Under the pieces are notes generated by a model, which was not told where the DNA came from, did not search any database, and saw nothing but the letters and a program-made list of their open reading frames with translations. Positions 45,596 through 54,683 of a stretch of 64,000 nt of DNA are shown here, piece by piece; position 1 is the stretch's first letter, and each line of letters opens with the position of its first letter. The translations under genes and the position numbers were made by a program. This DNA is from Volucribacter amazonae (GTDB taxonomy: Bacteria; Pseudomonadota; Gammaproteobacteria; Enterobacterales; Pasteurellaceae), in contig NZ_LWID01000001.1 in NCBI RefSeq assembly GCF_029783845.1, positions 248,001 through 312,000 of the forward strand, given 5' to 3'.

Positions 45596-46132
45596 TCAGT
45601 CTATTAATAAATAAGTTGATAAATTAGTATAAATATAAACAATTTTCCAATTATGTTCAGGTATATATTTTCTATTCTTATGTAAATAATCTAAACTCAA
45701 TTGATAGTTATCAAATAACCCAAATTTATTTAATAAATATGATTTTCTTTTATATTCAACTGATATTACATGGCTTTTAATACTAATAAAGCAAGTATCA
45801 ATTATATCATACCCTAGAAAAATCAGATTAGATCTATTATAAATATCTTGATTTGGATAAAAATTTTTAGTTTTTATCCAATATTCATAGTCTATATCCT
45901 CCACCGCTAATATACAAGGATAAAAATTTGTGCTAATAAATTCAAAAGAGTGAATATTTTTAGGTTGAAAGTGTTCTATATATTCATCTAATATATTTAT
46001 TGGCATATTATATTGATCATAATAATATAAAGAGATCAATTCAATATTATTACTAGACGGCGTTATTCCAGAATCATAGGTAAAAGGAAACACTTTACAT
46101 TGACTACAAATTCTAGTAGATAAAAATTTCAT
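45596..46132 (-). CDS. Unknown 178-residue protein, paralogue of the 46404 gene product
   Basis: Soluble, aromatic-rich. The central NLIFLGYDIIDTCFISIKSH aligns with DLIFLGWNIYSYTDSAMTDG of the 46404-47027 product, so the two belong to one family, in my memory a FLGYD-type immunity family. AGGAG-like site before the ATG. Confidence 0.55.
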   Translation of the reverse strand: MKFLSTRICSQCKVFPFTYDSGITPSSNNIELISLYYYDQYNMPINILDEYIEHFQPKNIHSFEFISTNFYPCILAVEDIDYEYWIKTKNFYPNQDIYNRSNLIFLGYDIIDTCFISIKSHVISVEYKRKSYLLNKFGLFDNYQLSLDYLHKNRKYIPEHNWKIVYIYTNLSTYLLID

Positions 46133-46321
46133 ATTTCTCCTTCCTTAATGCGGATAGTTTAGTGGGATAATAGAACTATTATTCAAATTAATCCAATGTA
46201 ATTTTATACATCCGAAGTATTTGATACCCTATGTACCAAGTCGATAATATGAATAATCTCTAACTCTCTTGTATAATAATCATAGAATTTAATCCCAGAG
46301 GCTCAATCTAGATTTGAATGT

Positions 46322-46380
46322 CAAACTAATATCAGAATAATAATAGAAGTTATAATGTAAAACTATGTCTCATGTTATCT
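46322..46380 (-). pseudogene. Strongly decayed Rhs tail (remnant 3)
   Basis: AATAGAAGTTATAATGTAAAACTATGTCTCATG resembles AACGATAAAAATTATAGTGCAAGCCTGTTTCTTG of the intact copies. Short and degenerate, so uncertain. Confidence 0.35.
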
Positions 46381-46403
46381 TAATTAAATTAACAACATAT
46401 ATT

Positions 46404-47027
46404 TTATATTAATAATGAATTTAATTTATTGAAAGTATATTTATCACAAAATACGCCTATTGGCTCCCAATCCATTTTAACCTCTTTATTATTAATATAT
46501 TGTATAACTTCTTCTTTATTTAATTTCAAATATTTTTCTAAAGTGAATATATCTGGTAGAAGCCCCCAATGATTTATATCACCTTTATCATTTAAAATTA
46601 AATTTTTAGATATATCTTCTCCAAAAAAAGGAGACTTGATCATAATTGGATATATACCATCTGTCATAGCACTATCTGTATAACTATATATATTCCAACC
46701 AAGAAAAATTAAATCTTCTTTTTTTAAATTATTATCCCACTCATCATTATAATAATAACTATGTTTATCCTGATAAGCTTCATTGCAAAGAAAAAATATT
46801 ACAAAACAATTTTTATCTTTTAAATCTTCTAACAAAGACTTATCATACAAAATTAAATCATTAGTATAACAGAAATCATTTCCATAACCTAACTTAACCT
46901 TATTTTTAATATCATTTATAAATAAATTATCATCTATACTCTCACATAAATATGGAGATAATATAAACTGATCTTCTTTTTTATATATAGATTTATATAT
47001 ATCAAAATGATGAAAAAATAAATTCAT
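46404..47027 (-). CDS. Unknown 207-residue protein, probable immunity protein
   Basis: Soluble and acidic; shares the LIFLG block with the 178-residue protein downstream. Preceded by a short Rhs-derived stretch with an uptake sequence (about 47079), the usual left edge of a cassette. Confidence 0.55.
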   Translation of the reverse strand: MNLFFHHFDIYKSIYKKEDQFILSPYLCESIDDNLFINDIKNKVKLGYGNDFCYTNDLILYDKSLLEDLKDKNCFVIFFLCNEAYQDKHSYYYNDEWDNNLKKEDLIFLGWNIYSYTDSAMTDGIYPIMIKSPFFGEDISKNLILNDKGDINHWGLLPDIFTLEKYLKLNKEEVIQYINNKEVKMDWEPIGVFCDKYTFNKLNSLLI

Positions 47028-47111
47028 TGTTATTCCTATTAACTTTAATTATAAATACAAAAAACTTGTATTTCTTACCGCACTTTTTACTTAAAATAGC
47101 ATTAAGTAATT

Positions 47112-47411
47112 TTATAACACATTTTTATTTACATATCCACAAAACTCTTTTGCAATATCACTCACATAACAAATATTATTTTTATCTAAATATACAATTA
47201 ACTCGCTAATTAAATATAATTGTGCATTATTAAACCTACTAATTAATTCATTAATTTCAACATTATCCCAACTAGAATAATATTGATTTATATAGTTATC
47301 AGGATCTAATAATCTAGAAATAAAGTAAACTTGATCATAATCATGATTTATATCTAACATATCAGAAACAGCTAAAACATAAAACAACCCCATAAATTTC
47401 GTATAATACAC
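47112..47411 (-). pseudogene. Truncated second copy of the 42264-42896 immunity gene
   Basis: The last 98 codons match the 210-residue gene with four changes (I/V, T/A, M/V, W/C). The N-terminal half was lost at about 47411, where the IS1-type fragment begins. The duplicated block continues past the stop to about 47050. Confidence 0.85.
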
Positions 47412-47943
47412 TAACCATCCCAATGCATCTTGCTCAAAACGGATTTACCGTTGCACTTGGCTGACAAACTCATCTTGCATAGCTATCAAGTTTCGTACGA
47501 AGCTGTTTTACTGTGTTTAAATTGCGTTTATCCCACACAAAAGCAACGATTTCACGCGTATCTAGGTCATAGGCATACATCAACCACCCTTTGTTTTTCT
47601 TGTGCCCTACATACGTCCAAAATTCATCAACTTGCCATTTTCGATAATACTTCTGTTTTGGCTTTATCTGATGTTTAGATTGAACCAGTACTTCTAGCAC
47701 TTTGTATTTGCTTATCTTTTCAATCACAATAACGTCAGCAATGCTGCAACCTCGAACCAGCATTAAACGTATTTTATTATTGATACTACGTTGACAACCT
47801 TGATAAGTGAGGTCAGTTTCGTGAACAAATTGCCGATGACAATCTTTATATCGATAGTTTTGTTTACCGTAGATTTTTATTCCATTTTCCTTGATTCTCA
47901 AACTTAGGTAACTTGGGCATTTGATGGTAATTTCTTTTTTCAT
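47412..47943 (-). mobile_element. IS1-family transposase fragment
   Basis: 157 codons at 47470-47943: a zinc-ribbon start of IS1 type with two of four cysteines lost (CPSY for CPxC; YRYKDC for YRCKDC), helix-turn-helix, then WQVDEFWTYVG (first D) and YDLDTREIVAFVWDKR (second). The C-terminal part with the catalytic E is missing, and the sequence breaks into the truncated immunity gene. Inactive. Confidence 0.8.
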
Positions 47944-48071
47944 AACCTCAAATTATCGTCTTTTGCCTAAGTTGTCTTTTTTGTTTCTATATCAACATAC
48001 TTTTCAGACTACTACTAAATATCGAAAAAACAATAAATCGGTTAGAAGGTTTATTTAGTAAACTTAAGCGG

Positions 48072-48210
48072 AAATTAATTATAATGGATTAAGTAGAAAA
48101 CGTAAGACCATGTTTATAAAGAATTTTTTGAGTAAAAGAGTAGGTAAGATTAATATTAAATCGCTAAATCCTACTCTTTTGCCCATTATATCTGAAATTC
48201 CTATCAGTTT
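48072..48210 (+). repeat. Hairpin repeat with short frame, copy 2
   Basis: Parallels 29034-29170: ATAATGGATTAAG, ATGTTTATAAAGAATTTTTTGAG, then a stem AGAGTAGG (48136-48143)/CCTACTCT (48170-48177) followed by TTTGCCCATTA. The stem bases differ from copy 1 but still pair. Here the frame reads MFIKNFLSKRVGK. Confidence 0.45.
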
Positions 48211-48228
48211 TACAGAATTCAAAGTATT

Positions 48229-48909
48229 TTAAACGTATGAGAATTTACGTGTTAGATCAGTTATAAACATAGGGTTATCCTTTGCTATAATGTCTGCTAA
48301 TTCTTTAACTCTTTGTGCGGTTGGTTCAAGTAATAGCCAGTTATATTCATCATCGGTTATACCAAACATACAAAGCATTTCTACCATACCATTTGGAGTA
48401 TTTATGCGATCGATAATTGGATCTGGTACAAATATAATTGCACTTAGTTTAGTATCTGTATCAAATCTAATCGGGCCATCTGTAGGAATAAAATGGTATG
48501 CTTGAAAAAAGTTTTTACTATCAAAAACATAACGAGCTAAATTTTGCATTAAATTTATAACCCATATAGGCTCATTTTTAGCATCACCTGAATTTTCATC
48601 TTCACTAAAAGGTGTAACACGCATATTAAACTCAAAGCCCCAACCACTAAATTCATTCTCAACACTTTCAGGGTTATAATAAAGTTCACTCATTCCATAG
48701 CTAATAATATGTCTATGAAATTGTTGCTGATTAGTGTCATAAATACTTACTCCATCAAGAGGATCTTCTCCACCTAGCATATATTTTAATGTTGTAGCAT
48801 AATGGCGAGGTTCTTTACCTTTATAAATTTCATCTAATATTTCATCTATTGCTTCCCAGCCAACCGCATCATTTTCACTAAATTTAGCTATATATTCATC
48901 TTTATTCAT
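48229..48909 (-). CDS. SUFU (suppressor of fused) domain protein, probable immunity protein
   Basis: 226 residues. The SUFU fold is recognisable from HRHIISYGMSELYYNPESVE, SGWGFEFNMRVTPF and the later YHFIPTDGPIRFDT. In bacteria the SUFU superfamily is a known immunity class against polymorphic toxins. It is intact, with an AAGGAG-like site before the ATG, and lies at the right edge of the island, separated from the array by the IS1 fragment; its toxin is gone or elsewhere. Confidence 0.75.
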   Translation of the reverse strand: MNKDEYIAKFSENDAVGWEAIDEILDEIYKGKEPRHYATTLKYMLGGEDPLDGVSIYDTNQQQFHRHIISYGMSELYYNPESVENEFSGWGFEFNMRVTPFSEDENSGDAKNEPIWVINLMQNLARYVFDSKNFFQAYHFIPTDGPIRFDTDTKLSAIIFVPDPIIDRINTPNGMVEMLCMFGITDDEYNWLLLEPTAQRVKELADIIAKDNPMFITDLTRKFSYV

Positions 48910-49291
48910 ATAAACTCCTTAGTTTTTAAATAGTTAAAATATGATAAATTATTGTACAATAAATATTCTAAGTAATGAAGAAAAATAAGGACAAAACCGT
49001 ATGGGCAATTTCTTTCCAATACTGTTTATTCTCTAATTGATTAGATTTTGAGTATAGCATACTCAACGACAATTTTAGTTCTAGTAAAAATATAGTCATT
49101 TCAATTTTACCTAGGTAGAGCATATCGTTGTGGGGTGTTTTTTAATTGTTATAAATAATGTTGCTTTTTTGTAAAATTTGAGCTTAGATCACAGTATTTT
49201 ATGATTTTTTCAGGCATAATAATTTCTATGCGAAAACAAGGCAATCTATTATATAATGGCTCGCAAAATTTAAGGCTCTAAAGGAAGCGGT
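48910..49291. other. 382-bp region upstream of sucA
   Basis: Should hold the suc promoter. TTGAGCTTAGATCACAG at about 49178 is only a half match to a CRP site. A lone mini-element arm (TATAGTCATTTCAATTTTAC) is at 49091. No gene seen. Confidence 0.45.
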
Positions 49292-52099
49292 ATGCAAAAA
49301 AACAAAGCACTAAAAGATTGGTTATCTTCCACAGCATTAGGTGGGGTGAATCAATCTTATATTGAAGATATTTATGAGCAATATCTTGATGATCCTGAAA
49401 GTGTTGATGAAAGCTGGCAACAGTTATTTAAATCTTTCCCTCAATCAGAGACACTTGAACAGCAACATTCTCACGTCCGTCAATATTTTCGTAAATTAGC
49501 ACGAGAATCTAATCAGAATACAGTAACAGTGATTGATCCTGATGCTGGAGCAAGACAGGTGCGTTTATTGCAATGGATTAATGCTTATCGTTTTAGGGGG
49601 CATTTGGAGGCAAATTTAGATCCATTACATTATTATCGTTGGAAACGTTCAACGGTGCCTGAATTAGATTATCGTTATCATGGTTTTACTGAACAAGATT
49701 TAAATGAAACCTTTAATATTGGGCGTTATGTTTTTGATAAAGACAATATTAAAATGGCGGATTTGGCGGTGGCACTCAAAGAAACCTATTGTGGTAGTAT
49801 TGGGTTAGAGTTTATGCATGTGTCAGATATGGCTCAGAAACAGTGGTTGCAAGCCAAAATTGAAACCTTGTTAAATAAACCTTTATTTACCACTCAAGAA
49901 AAAAAGACTTTTTTGCAGGAGTTGACCGCAGCTGATGGCTTAGAACGTTATTTAGGGGCGAAATTTCCGGGGGCGAAACGTTTTTCATTAGAAGGATCAG
50001 ATGCGTTTATTCCGATGATGAAAGAGATTATTCGTCATGCCGGTAAGCAAGGGGTAACGGATATTGTGATGGGTATGGCACACCGTGGACGATTAAATTT
50101 GCTAGTAAATGTTTTGGGTAAGAAACCAGCGGAATTATTTGACGAGTTTGCGGGTAAGCATGTGGGCGATCGTACGGGCGATGTAAAATATCATCAGGGC
50201 TTTTCTTCTGATTTTGAAACCGATTGGGGTAAAGTGCATCTTACCCTCGCCTTTAATCCTTCCCATTTAGAAATTGTTAATCCGGTGGTAATTGGTTCGG
50301 TGCGTGCAAGACAAACCCGAGCGAATGATAAAAATCATGATAAAGTGTTAGCGGTTACTGTACATGGCGATTCAGCGGTAACGGGACAAGGGGTAGTGCA
50401 AGAAACCCTCAATATGTCGGCGGCAAGAGGCTATAATGTGGGGGGGACAATTCGCATTGTGATTAATAACCAAATTGGTTTTACCACTTCTAACCCAAAT
50501 GATACACGTTCAACCGAATATTGTACGGATATTGCCAAAATGATCCAAGCACCGATTATTCATGTTAATGGTGATGATCCTGAAGCGGTAGCCTTTGCGG
50601 CGAGAATGGCAGTAGAGTATCGCAATTTGTTTAAACAAGATATTTTTATTGATTTAATTTCTTATCGCCGCCATGGACATAATGAAGCTGATGAACCTTT
50701 AGTCACTCAGCCTATGATGTATAGCATTATTAAAAAACACCCAACGCCTCGTAAGGTTTATGCGGATCGTTTGATTGCAGAACAGGTCATTAGCTCAGAA
50801 CAAGAAATTGAGATGATTAATACCTATCGTGATGCGTTGGATAATGGGGAATGTGTTGTGCCTGAATTTCGCCCAATGGATATGACTAAGGTGGATTGGT
50901 TGCAGTATCTTAATCAGGATTGGACAGCCCCTTATCCTTATCAATTTGAGCAAGCACGTTTTCAAGCCTTGGCTCGGCGAGTTTGCGAATACCCAGAAAA
51001 TCATAAATTGCATAGCCGAGTGGCGAAAATTTATCAAGATCGTCAATTAATGGCAGAGGGAGAAAAACCGTTAGATTGGGGTATGGCAGAAACAATGGCT
51101 TATGCAACCTTGTTAGATGAAGGCATACCTGTGCGTTTATCGGGTGAAGATGCAGGGCGAGGTACGTTTTTTCATCGTCATGCAGTCATTCATAATCAAA
51201 ATGATGGTACGGGTTATATTCCCTTAGCAAATTTACATAGCAAGCAAGGGCGTTTTGAAGTCTGGGATTCGGTATTATCCGAGGAGGCAGTATTGGCTTT
51301 TGAATATGGTTTTGCCACCACCGATCCAAAAACCTTAACCATTTGGGAAGCACAATTTGGCGATTTTGCCAATGTGGCACAGGTGGTAATTGACCAATTT
51401 ATTAGTTCAGGCGAACAAAAATGGGGGAGAATGTGTGGCTTAACAATGCTATTACCTCACGGTTATGAAGGACAAGGACCAGAACATTCTTCCGCACGTT
51501 TAGAACGTTATTTGCAACTTTGTGCTGAGCAAAATATGCAAGTTTGCGTGCCTTCTACGCCTGCTCAGGTTTATCATATGTTACGCCGTCAAGCCTTGCG
51601 TAAAGTTCGCCGTCCATTAATTGCAATTTCGCCAAAATCCTTGTTACGCCACCCATTGGCGGTGTCTTCCATTACTGAATTAACAGAGGGGTGTTTTCAA
51701 ACGGTTATCGGCGAAATTGAGCCTTTAGAGGCAAGTCAAATTAAGCGAATTGTGCTTTGTTCAGGTAAGGTTTATTACGATTTATTGGAATATCGCCGTC
51801 AACAACAGCTTGAGCAAGTGGCAATTATTCGTATTGAACAACTTTACCCTTACCCACACGAAGAAGTGAAAGCTATTTTGGCACAATATCCACAAGTTAC
51901 CGATTTTGTTTGGTGTCAAGAAGAACCGCAAAATCAAGGGGCTTGGTATTGCTCTAAACATAACTTTGAGGCATCAATTCCTGCACAAGCGAAATTGCGT
52001 TATGCAGGGCGACCAGCCTCTGCTTCGCCTGCGGTAGGTTATATGTCTTTACATATAAAACAACAACAGCAACTGATTGAAGATGCCTTAATAGCATAA
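49292..52099 (+). CDS. sucA: 2-oxoglutarate dehydrogenase E1 component
   Basis: 935 residues, full length. N-terminal lipoyl-enzyme-binding peptide (LSSTALGGVNQSYIEDIYEQY), thiamine diphosphate domain with MGMAHRGRLN and the GDDPEAV region, and C-terminal transketolase-like domain (HGYEGQGPEHSSAR). Decarboxylates 2-oxoglutarate in the TCA cycle. First gene of sucABCD. AAGGAAG precedes the ATG. Confidence 0.97.
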   Translation: MQKNKALKDWLSSTALGGVNQSYIEDIYEQYLDDPESVDESWQQLFKSFPQSETLEQQHSHVRQYFRKLARESNQNTVTVIDPDAGARQVRLLQWINAYRFRGHLEANLDPLHYYRWKRSTVPELDYRYHGFTEQDLNETFNIGRYVFDKDNIKMADLAVALKETYCGSIGLEFMHVSDMAQKQWLQAKIETLLNKPLFTTQEKKTFLQELTAADGLERYLGAKFPGAKRFSLEGSDAFIPMMKEIIRHAGKQGVTDIVMGMAHRGRLNLLVNVLGKKPAELFDEFAGKHVGDRTGDVKYHQGFSSDFETDWGKVHLTLAFNPSHLEIVNPVVIGSVRARQTRANDKNHDKVLAVTVHGDSAVTGQGVVQETLNMSAARGYNVGGTIRIVINNQIGFTTSNPNDTRSTEYCTDIAKMIQAPIIHVNGDDPEAVAFAARMAVEYRNLFKQDIFIDLISYRRHGHNEADEPLVTQPMMYSIIKKHPTPRKVYADRLIAEQVISSEQEIEMINTYRDALDNGECVVPEFRPMDMTKVDWLQYLNQDWTAPYPYQFEQARFQALARRVCEYPENHKLHSRVAKIYQDRQLMAEGEKPLDWGMAETMAYATLLDEGIPVRLSGEDAGRGTFFHRHAVIHNQNDGTGYIPLANLHSKQGRFEVWDSVLSEEAVLAFEYGFATTDPKTLTIWEAQFGDFANVAQVVIDQFISSGEQKWGRMCGLTMLLPHGYEGQGPEHSSARLERYLQLCAEQNMQVCVPSTPAQVYHMLRRQALRKVRRPLIAISPKSLLRHPLAVSSITELTEGCFQTVIGEIEPLEASQIKRIVLCSGKVYYDLLEYRRQQQLEQVAIIRIEQLYPYPHEEVKAILAQYPQVTDFVWCQEEPQNQGAWYCSKHNFEASIPAQAKLRYAGRPASASPAVGYMSLHIKQQQQLIEDALIA

Positions 52100-52204
52100 A
52101 TGTAGAATTTTTAACCTGTATTATAGAAAAAGTGCGGTGGTTTTTGCGATTATTTTTTCGTTGTTTTGAGCATTACCAACGTAATAACCCATAAGGAAAG
52201 TAAT

Positions 52205-53416
52205 ATGACCATTGAAATTTTAGTGCCAGATTTACCTGAATCCGTTGCTGACGCCACTGTCGCCACTTGGCATAAAAAAGTCGGCGATAAGATTAGTCGT
52301 GATGAAGTGTTGGTGGAAATTGAAACAGACAAAGTAGTACTTGAAGTACCTGCCAGTGTGGACGGCATTTTAACGGAGATTCACCAACAAGAGGGGGCGA
52401 CCGTAGTCAGTAAGCAATTACTGGGCAAGTTAGAACAACAAGCTGGTGATGGGCAAATTACCAAAGCACCAGCTCCACAAGCTAATGAAGCAACGCCGGC
52501 GGATCGTCATCAAGCCACATTAACTATTGAGGAAAGCCAAGGGGATCATCAAAGCCCTGCTATTCGCCGTTTATTGGCAGAGCATGATTTAGATGCTAAT
52601 GCGATTAAAGGTACAGGCGTAGGTGGGCGTATAACTCGGGAAGATATTGAACAATATTTAGCTCAACAACCGTCCGCTGTTTCGCCAATTAAAGAGGCTG
52701 AGCCGATTATTACTCAACGCAGTGAAAAACGTGTAGCGATGACCCGCTTGCGTAAACGTATTGCCGAACGTTTGTTAGAAGCGAAAAATAATACAGCAAT
52801 GCTCACTACCTTTAATGAAGTGGATATGCAACCGATTATGACCTTACGTAAACGTTATGGTGATAAATTTGAACAACAACATGATACACGTTTAGGCTTT
52901 ATGTCTTTTTATATCAAAGCCGTAGTGGAAGCATTAAAACGCTATCCTGAAGTGAACGCTTCTATTGATGGCGATGATATTGTGTATCATAATTATTTTG
53001 ATATTAGTATCGCAGTATCTACCCCAAGAGGATTGGTTACGCCTGTATTGCGTGATTGTGATAAGCTCAGTATGGCGGATATTGAAAAACATATTAAAGC
53101 CTTAGCAGAGAAAGGGCGTGAGGGTAAATTAACCGTAGAAGACTTAACGGGCGGAAACTTTACCATTACTAATGGTGGCGTTTTTGGCTCATTAATGTCA
53201 ACGCCGATTATTAATCCACCACAAAGTGCCATTTTAGGTATGCACGCCATTAAGGATAGACCTGTCGCAATCAATGGACAAGTAGAGATTCGTCCAATGA
53301 TGTATTTGGCATTATCTTATGATCATCGTTTAATTGACGGCAGAGAATCAGTAGGATTTTTATTGACGGTTAAAGAATTATTAGAAGATCCAACACGTTT
53401 ATTATTAGAAATTTAA
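52205..53416 (+). CDS. sucB: Dihydrolipoyl succinyltransferase (E2o)
   Basis: 403 residues from ATG 52205 (AAGGAAAG upstream). One lipoyl domain with the lipoylated K43 in VEIETDKVVLEV, a peripheral subunit-binding domain (about 110-147, SPAIRRLLAEHDLD...GRITREDI), and the catalytic domain ending with SYDHRLIDGRE, which holds the active His and Asp. E2 core of 2-oxoglutarate dehydrogenase. An uptake sequence precedes it and another follows (about 53430). Confidence 0.96.
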   Translation: MTIEILVPDLPESVADATVATWHKKVGDKISRDEVLVEIETDKVVLEVPASVDGILTEIHQQEGATVVSKQLLGKLEQQAGDGQITKAPAPQANEATPADRHQATLTIEESQGDHQSPAIRRLLAEHDLDANAIKGTGVGGRITREDIEQYLAQQPSAVSPIKEAEPIITQRSEKRVAMTRLRKRIAERLLEAKNNTAMLTTFNEVDMQPIMTLRKRYGDKFEQQHDTRLGFMSFYIKAVVEALKRYPEVNASIDGDDIVYHNYFDISIAVSTPRGLVTPVLRDCDKLSMADIEKHIKALAEKGREGKLTVEDLTGGNFTITNGGVFGSLMSTPIINPPQSAILGMHAIKDRPVAINGQVEIRPMMYLALSYDHRLIDGRESVGFLLTVKELLEDPTRLLLEI

Positions 53417-53516
53417 TTATTCAGCATAAAAGTGCGGTGCATTTTTGAATTATTTTTAAATGCGAATAAAAATAAATGCAATAAACACAACAAGGCTTTT
53501 AATGTGAGGAGATCAA

Positions 53517-54683
53517 ATGAACTTACATGAATATCAAAGTAAACAATTATTAGCAGACTATGGTTTACCTATTCCAAAGGGCATTGCTTGCTATTCGGAA
53601 CAACAGGCAATTAATGCGATGGAACAGCTTGATAGCGATAAATGGGTTGCAAAATGCCAAATTCATGCGGGGGGACGAGGTAAAGCAGGTGGCGTACAAC
53701 TTGTTCATAATAAAAGTGAAATGGCAAATTTTGTACAGAAATGGCTAGGGCAACCTTTAGTGACTTTTCAAACCGATTCGCAAGGACAGCCAGTGAATTG
53801 TATTTATGTAGAACAATGTTCAGATATTCATAAAGAATTATATTTAAGTGCTGTTATTGATCGATCCTTGCAAAAATTGGTATTTATCGTGTCCGAACAG
53901 GGCGGTATGGATATTGAAGAAGTGGCAGAAAAAACACCGCACTTATTGCATAAAGTCGTTATTGATCCCTTGTTGGGGGCAATGCCTTATCAAGGGCGTG
54001 AGCTAGGTTTTAAACTAGGTTTACAAGCTGAGCAGTTAAAACAATTTGTGCAGATCTTTTGCCAACTGGCGAAACTTTTTGTGGAAAAAGATTTAGCGTT
54101 ATTGGAGATTAATCCTCTTGGTATCACGCCGACAGGGCAGTTATTATGTTTAGATGCGAAAATGGTGGTGGATAACAATGCGTTATATCGCCAACCTGAA
54201 TTAGCTAAAATGCAGGATATTAGCCAAGAAGATCCAAGAGAGTCGCTTGCAGAGTCTTTTCAGCTTAATTATGTGGCATTAACAGGCAATATTGGCTGTA
54301 TGGTTAATGGAGCAGGGCTTGCTATGGCAACCATGGACATTATTAAATTATATGGTGGTGAGCCAGCTAATTTTCTTGATGTAGGAGGCGGTGCAACCAA
54401 ACAGCGGGTTGCCGAAGCATTTAAAATTATTTTATCTGATAATGCAGTAAAAGCGGTACTGGTAAACATTTTCGGTGGTATTGTACGTTGTGATTTAATC
54501 GCTGAAGGCATTATTGCGGCGGTAGACGAAGTAGGGGTGAATGTGCCTGTTGTCGTGCGTTTAGAGGGAACCAATGCACAATTAGGGCGAGAAATTCTTG
54601 CTACAAGCAACTTGAACATTATTGCTGCTCAAGGTTTAGCCGAAGCCGCACAACAAGTGGTTGCAGCAGTGGAGGGAAAATAA
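53517..54683 (+). CDS. sucC: Succinyl-CoA synthetase beta subunit
   Basis: 388 residues. ATP-grasp domain (MNLHEYQSKQLLADYGLP start; QIHAGGRGKAGGV) and CoA-ligase domain (NIFGGIVRCD). Makes ATP or GTP from succinyl-CoA with SucD. Overlaps sucD by one base (TAATG). Confidence 0.97.
   Translation: MNLHEYQSKQLLADYGLPIPKGIACYSEQQAINAMEQLDSDKWVAKCQIHAGGRGKAGGVQLVHNKSEMANFVQKWLGQPLVTFQTDSQGQPVNCIYVEQCSDIHKELYLSAVIDRSLQKLVFIVSEQGGMDIEEVAEKTPHLLHKVVIDPLLGAMPYQGRELGFKLGLQAEQLKQFVQIFCQLAKLFVEKDLALLEINPLGITPTGQLLCLDAKMVVDNNALYRQPELAKMQDISQEDPRESLAESFQLNYVALTGNIGCMVNGAGLAMATMDIIKLYGGEPANFLDVGGGATKQRVAEAFKIILSDNAVKAVLVNIFGGIVRCDLIAEGIIAAVDEVGVNVPVVVRLEGTNAQLGREILATSNLNIIAAQGLAEAAQQVVAAVEGK

Noticed and set aside
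49170..49200. Possible CRP site before sucA
   Set aside because: TCACA half-site is present but the other half and spacing do not fit TGTGA-N6-TCACA.
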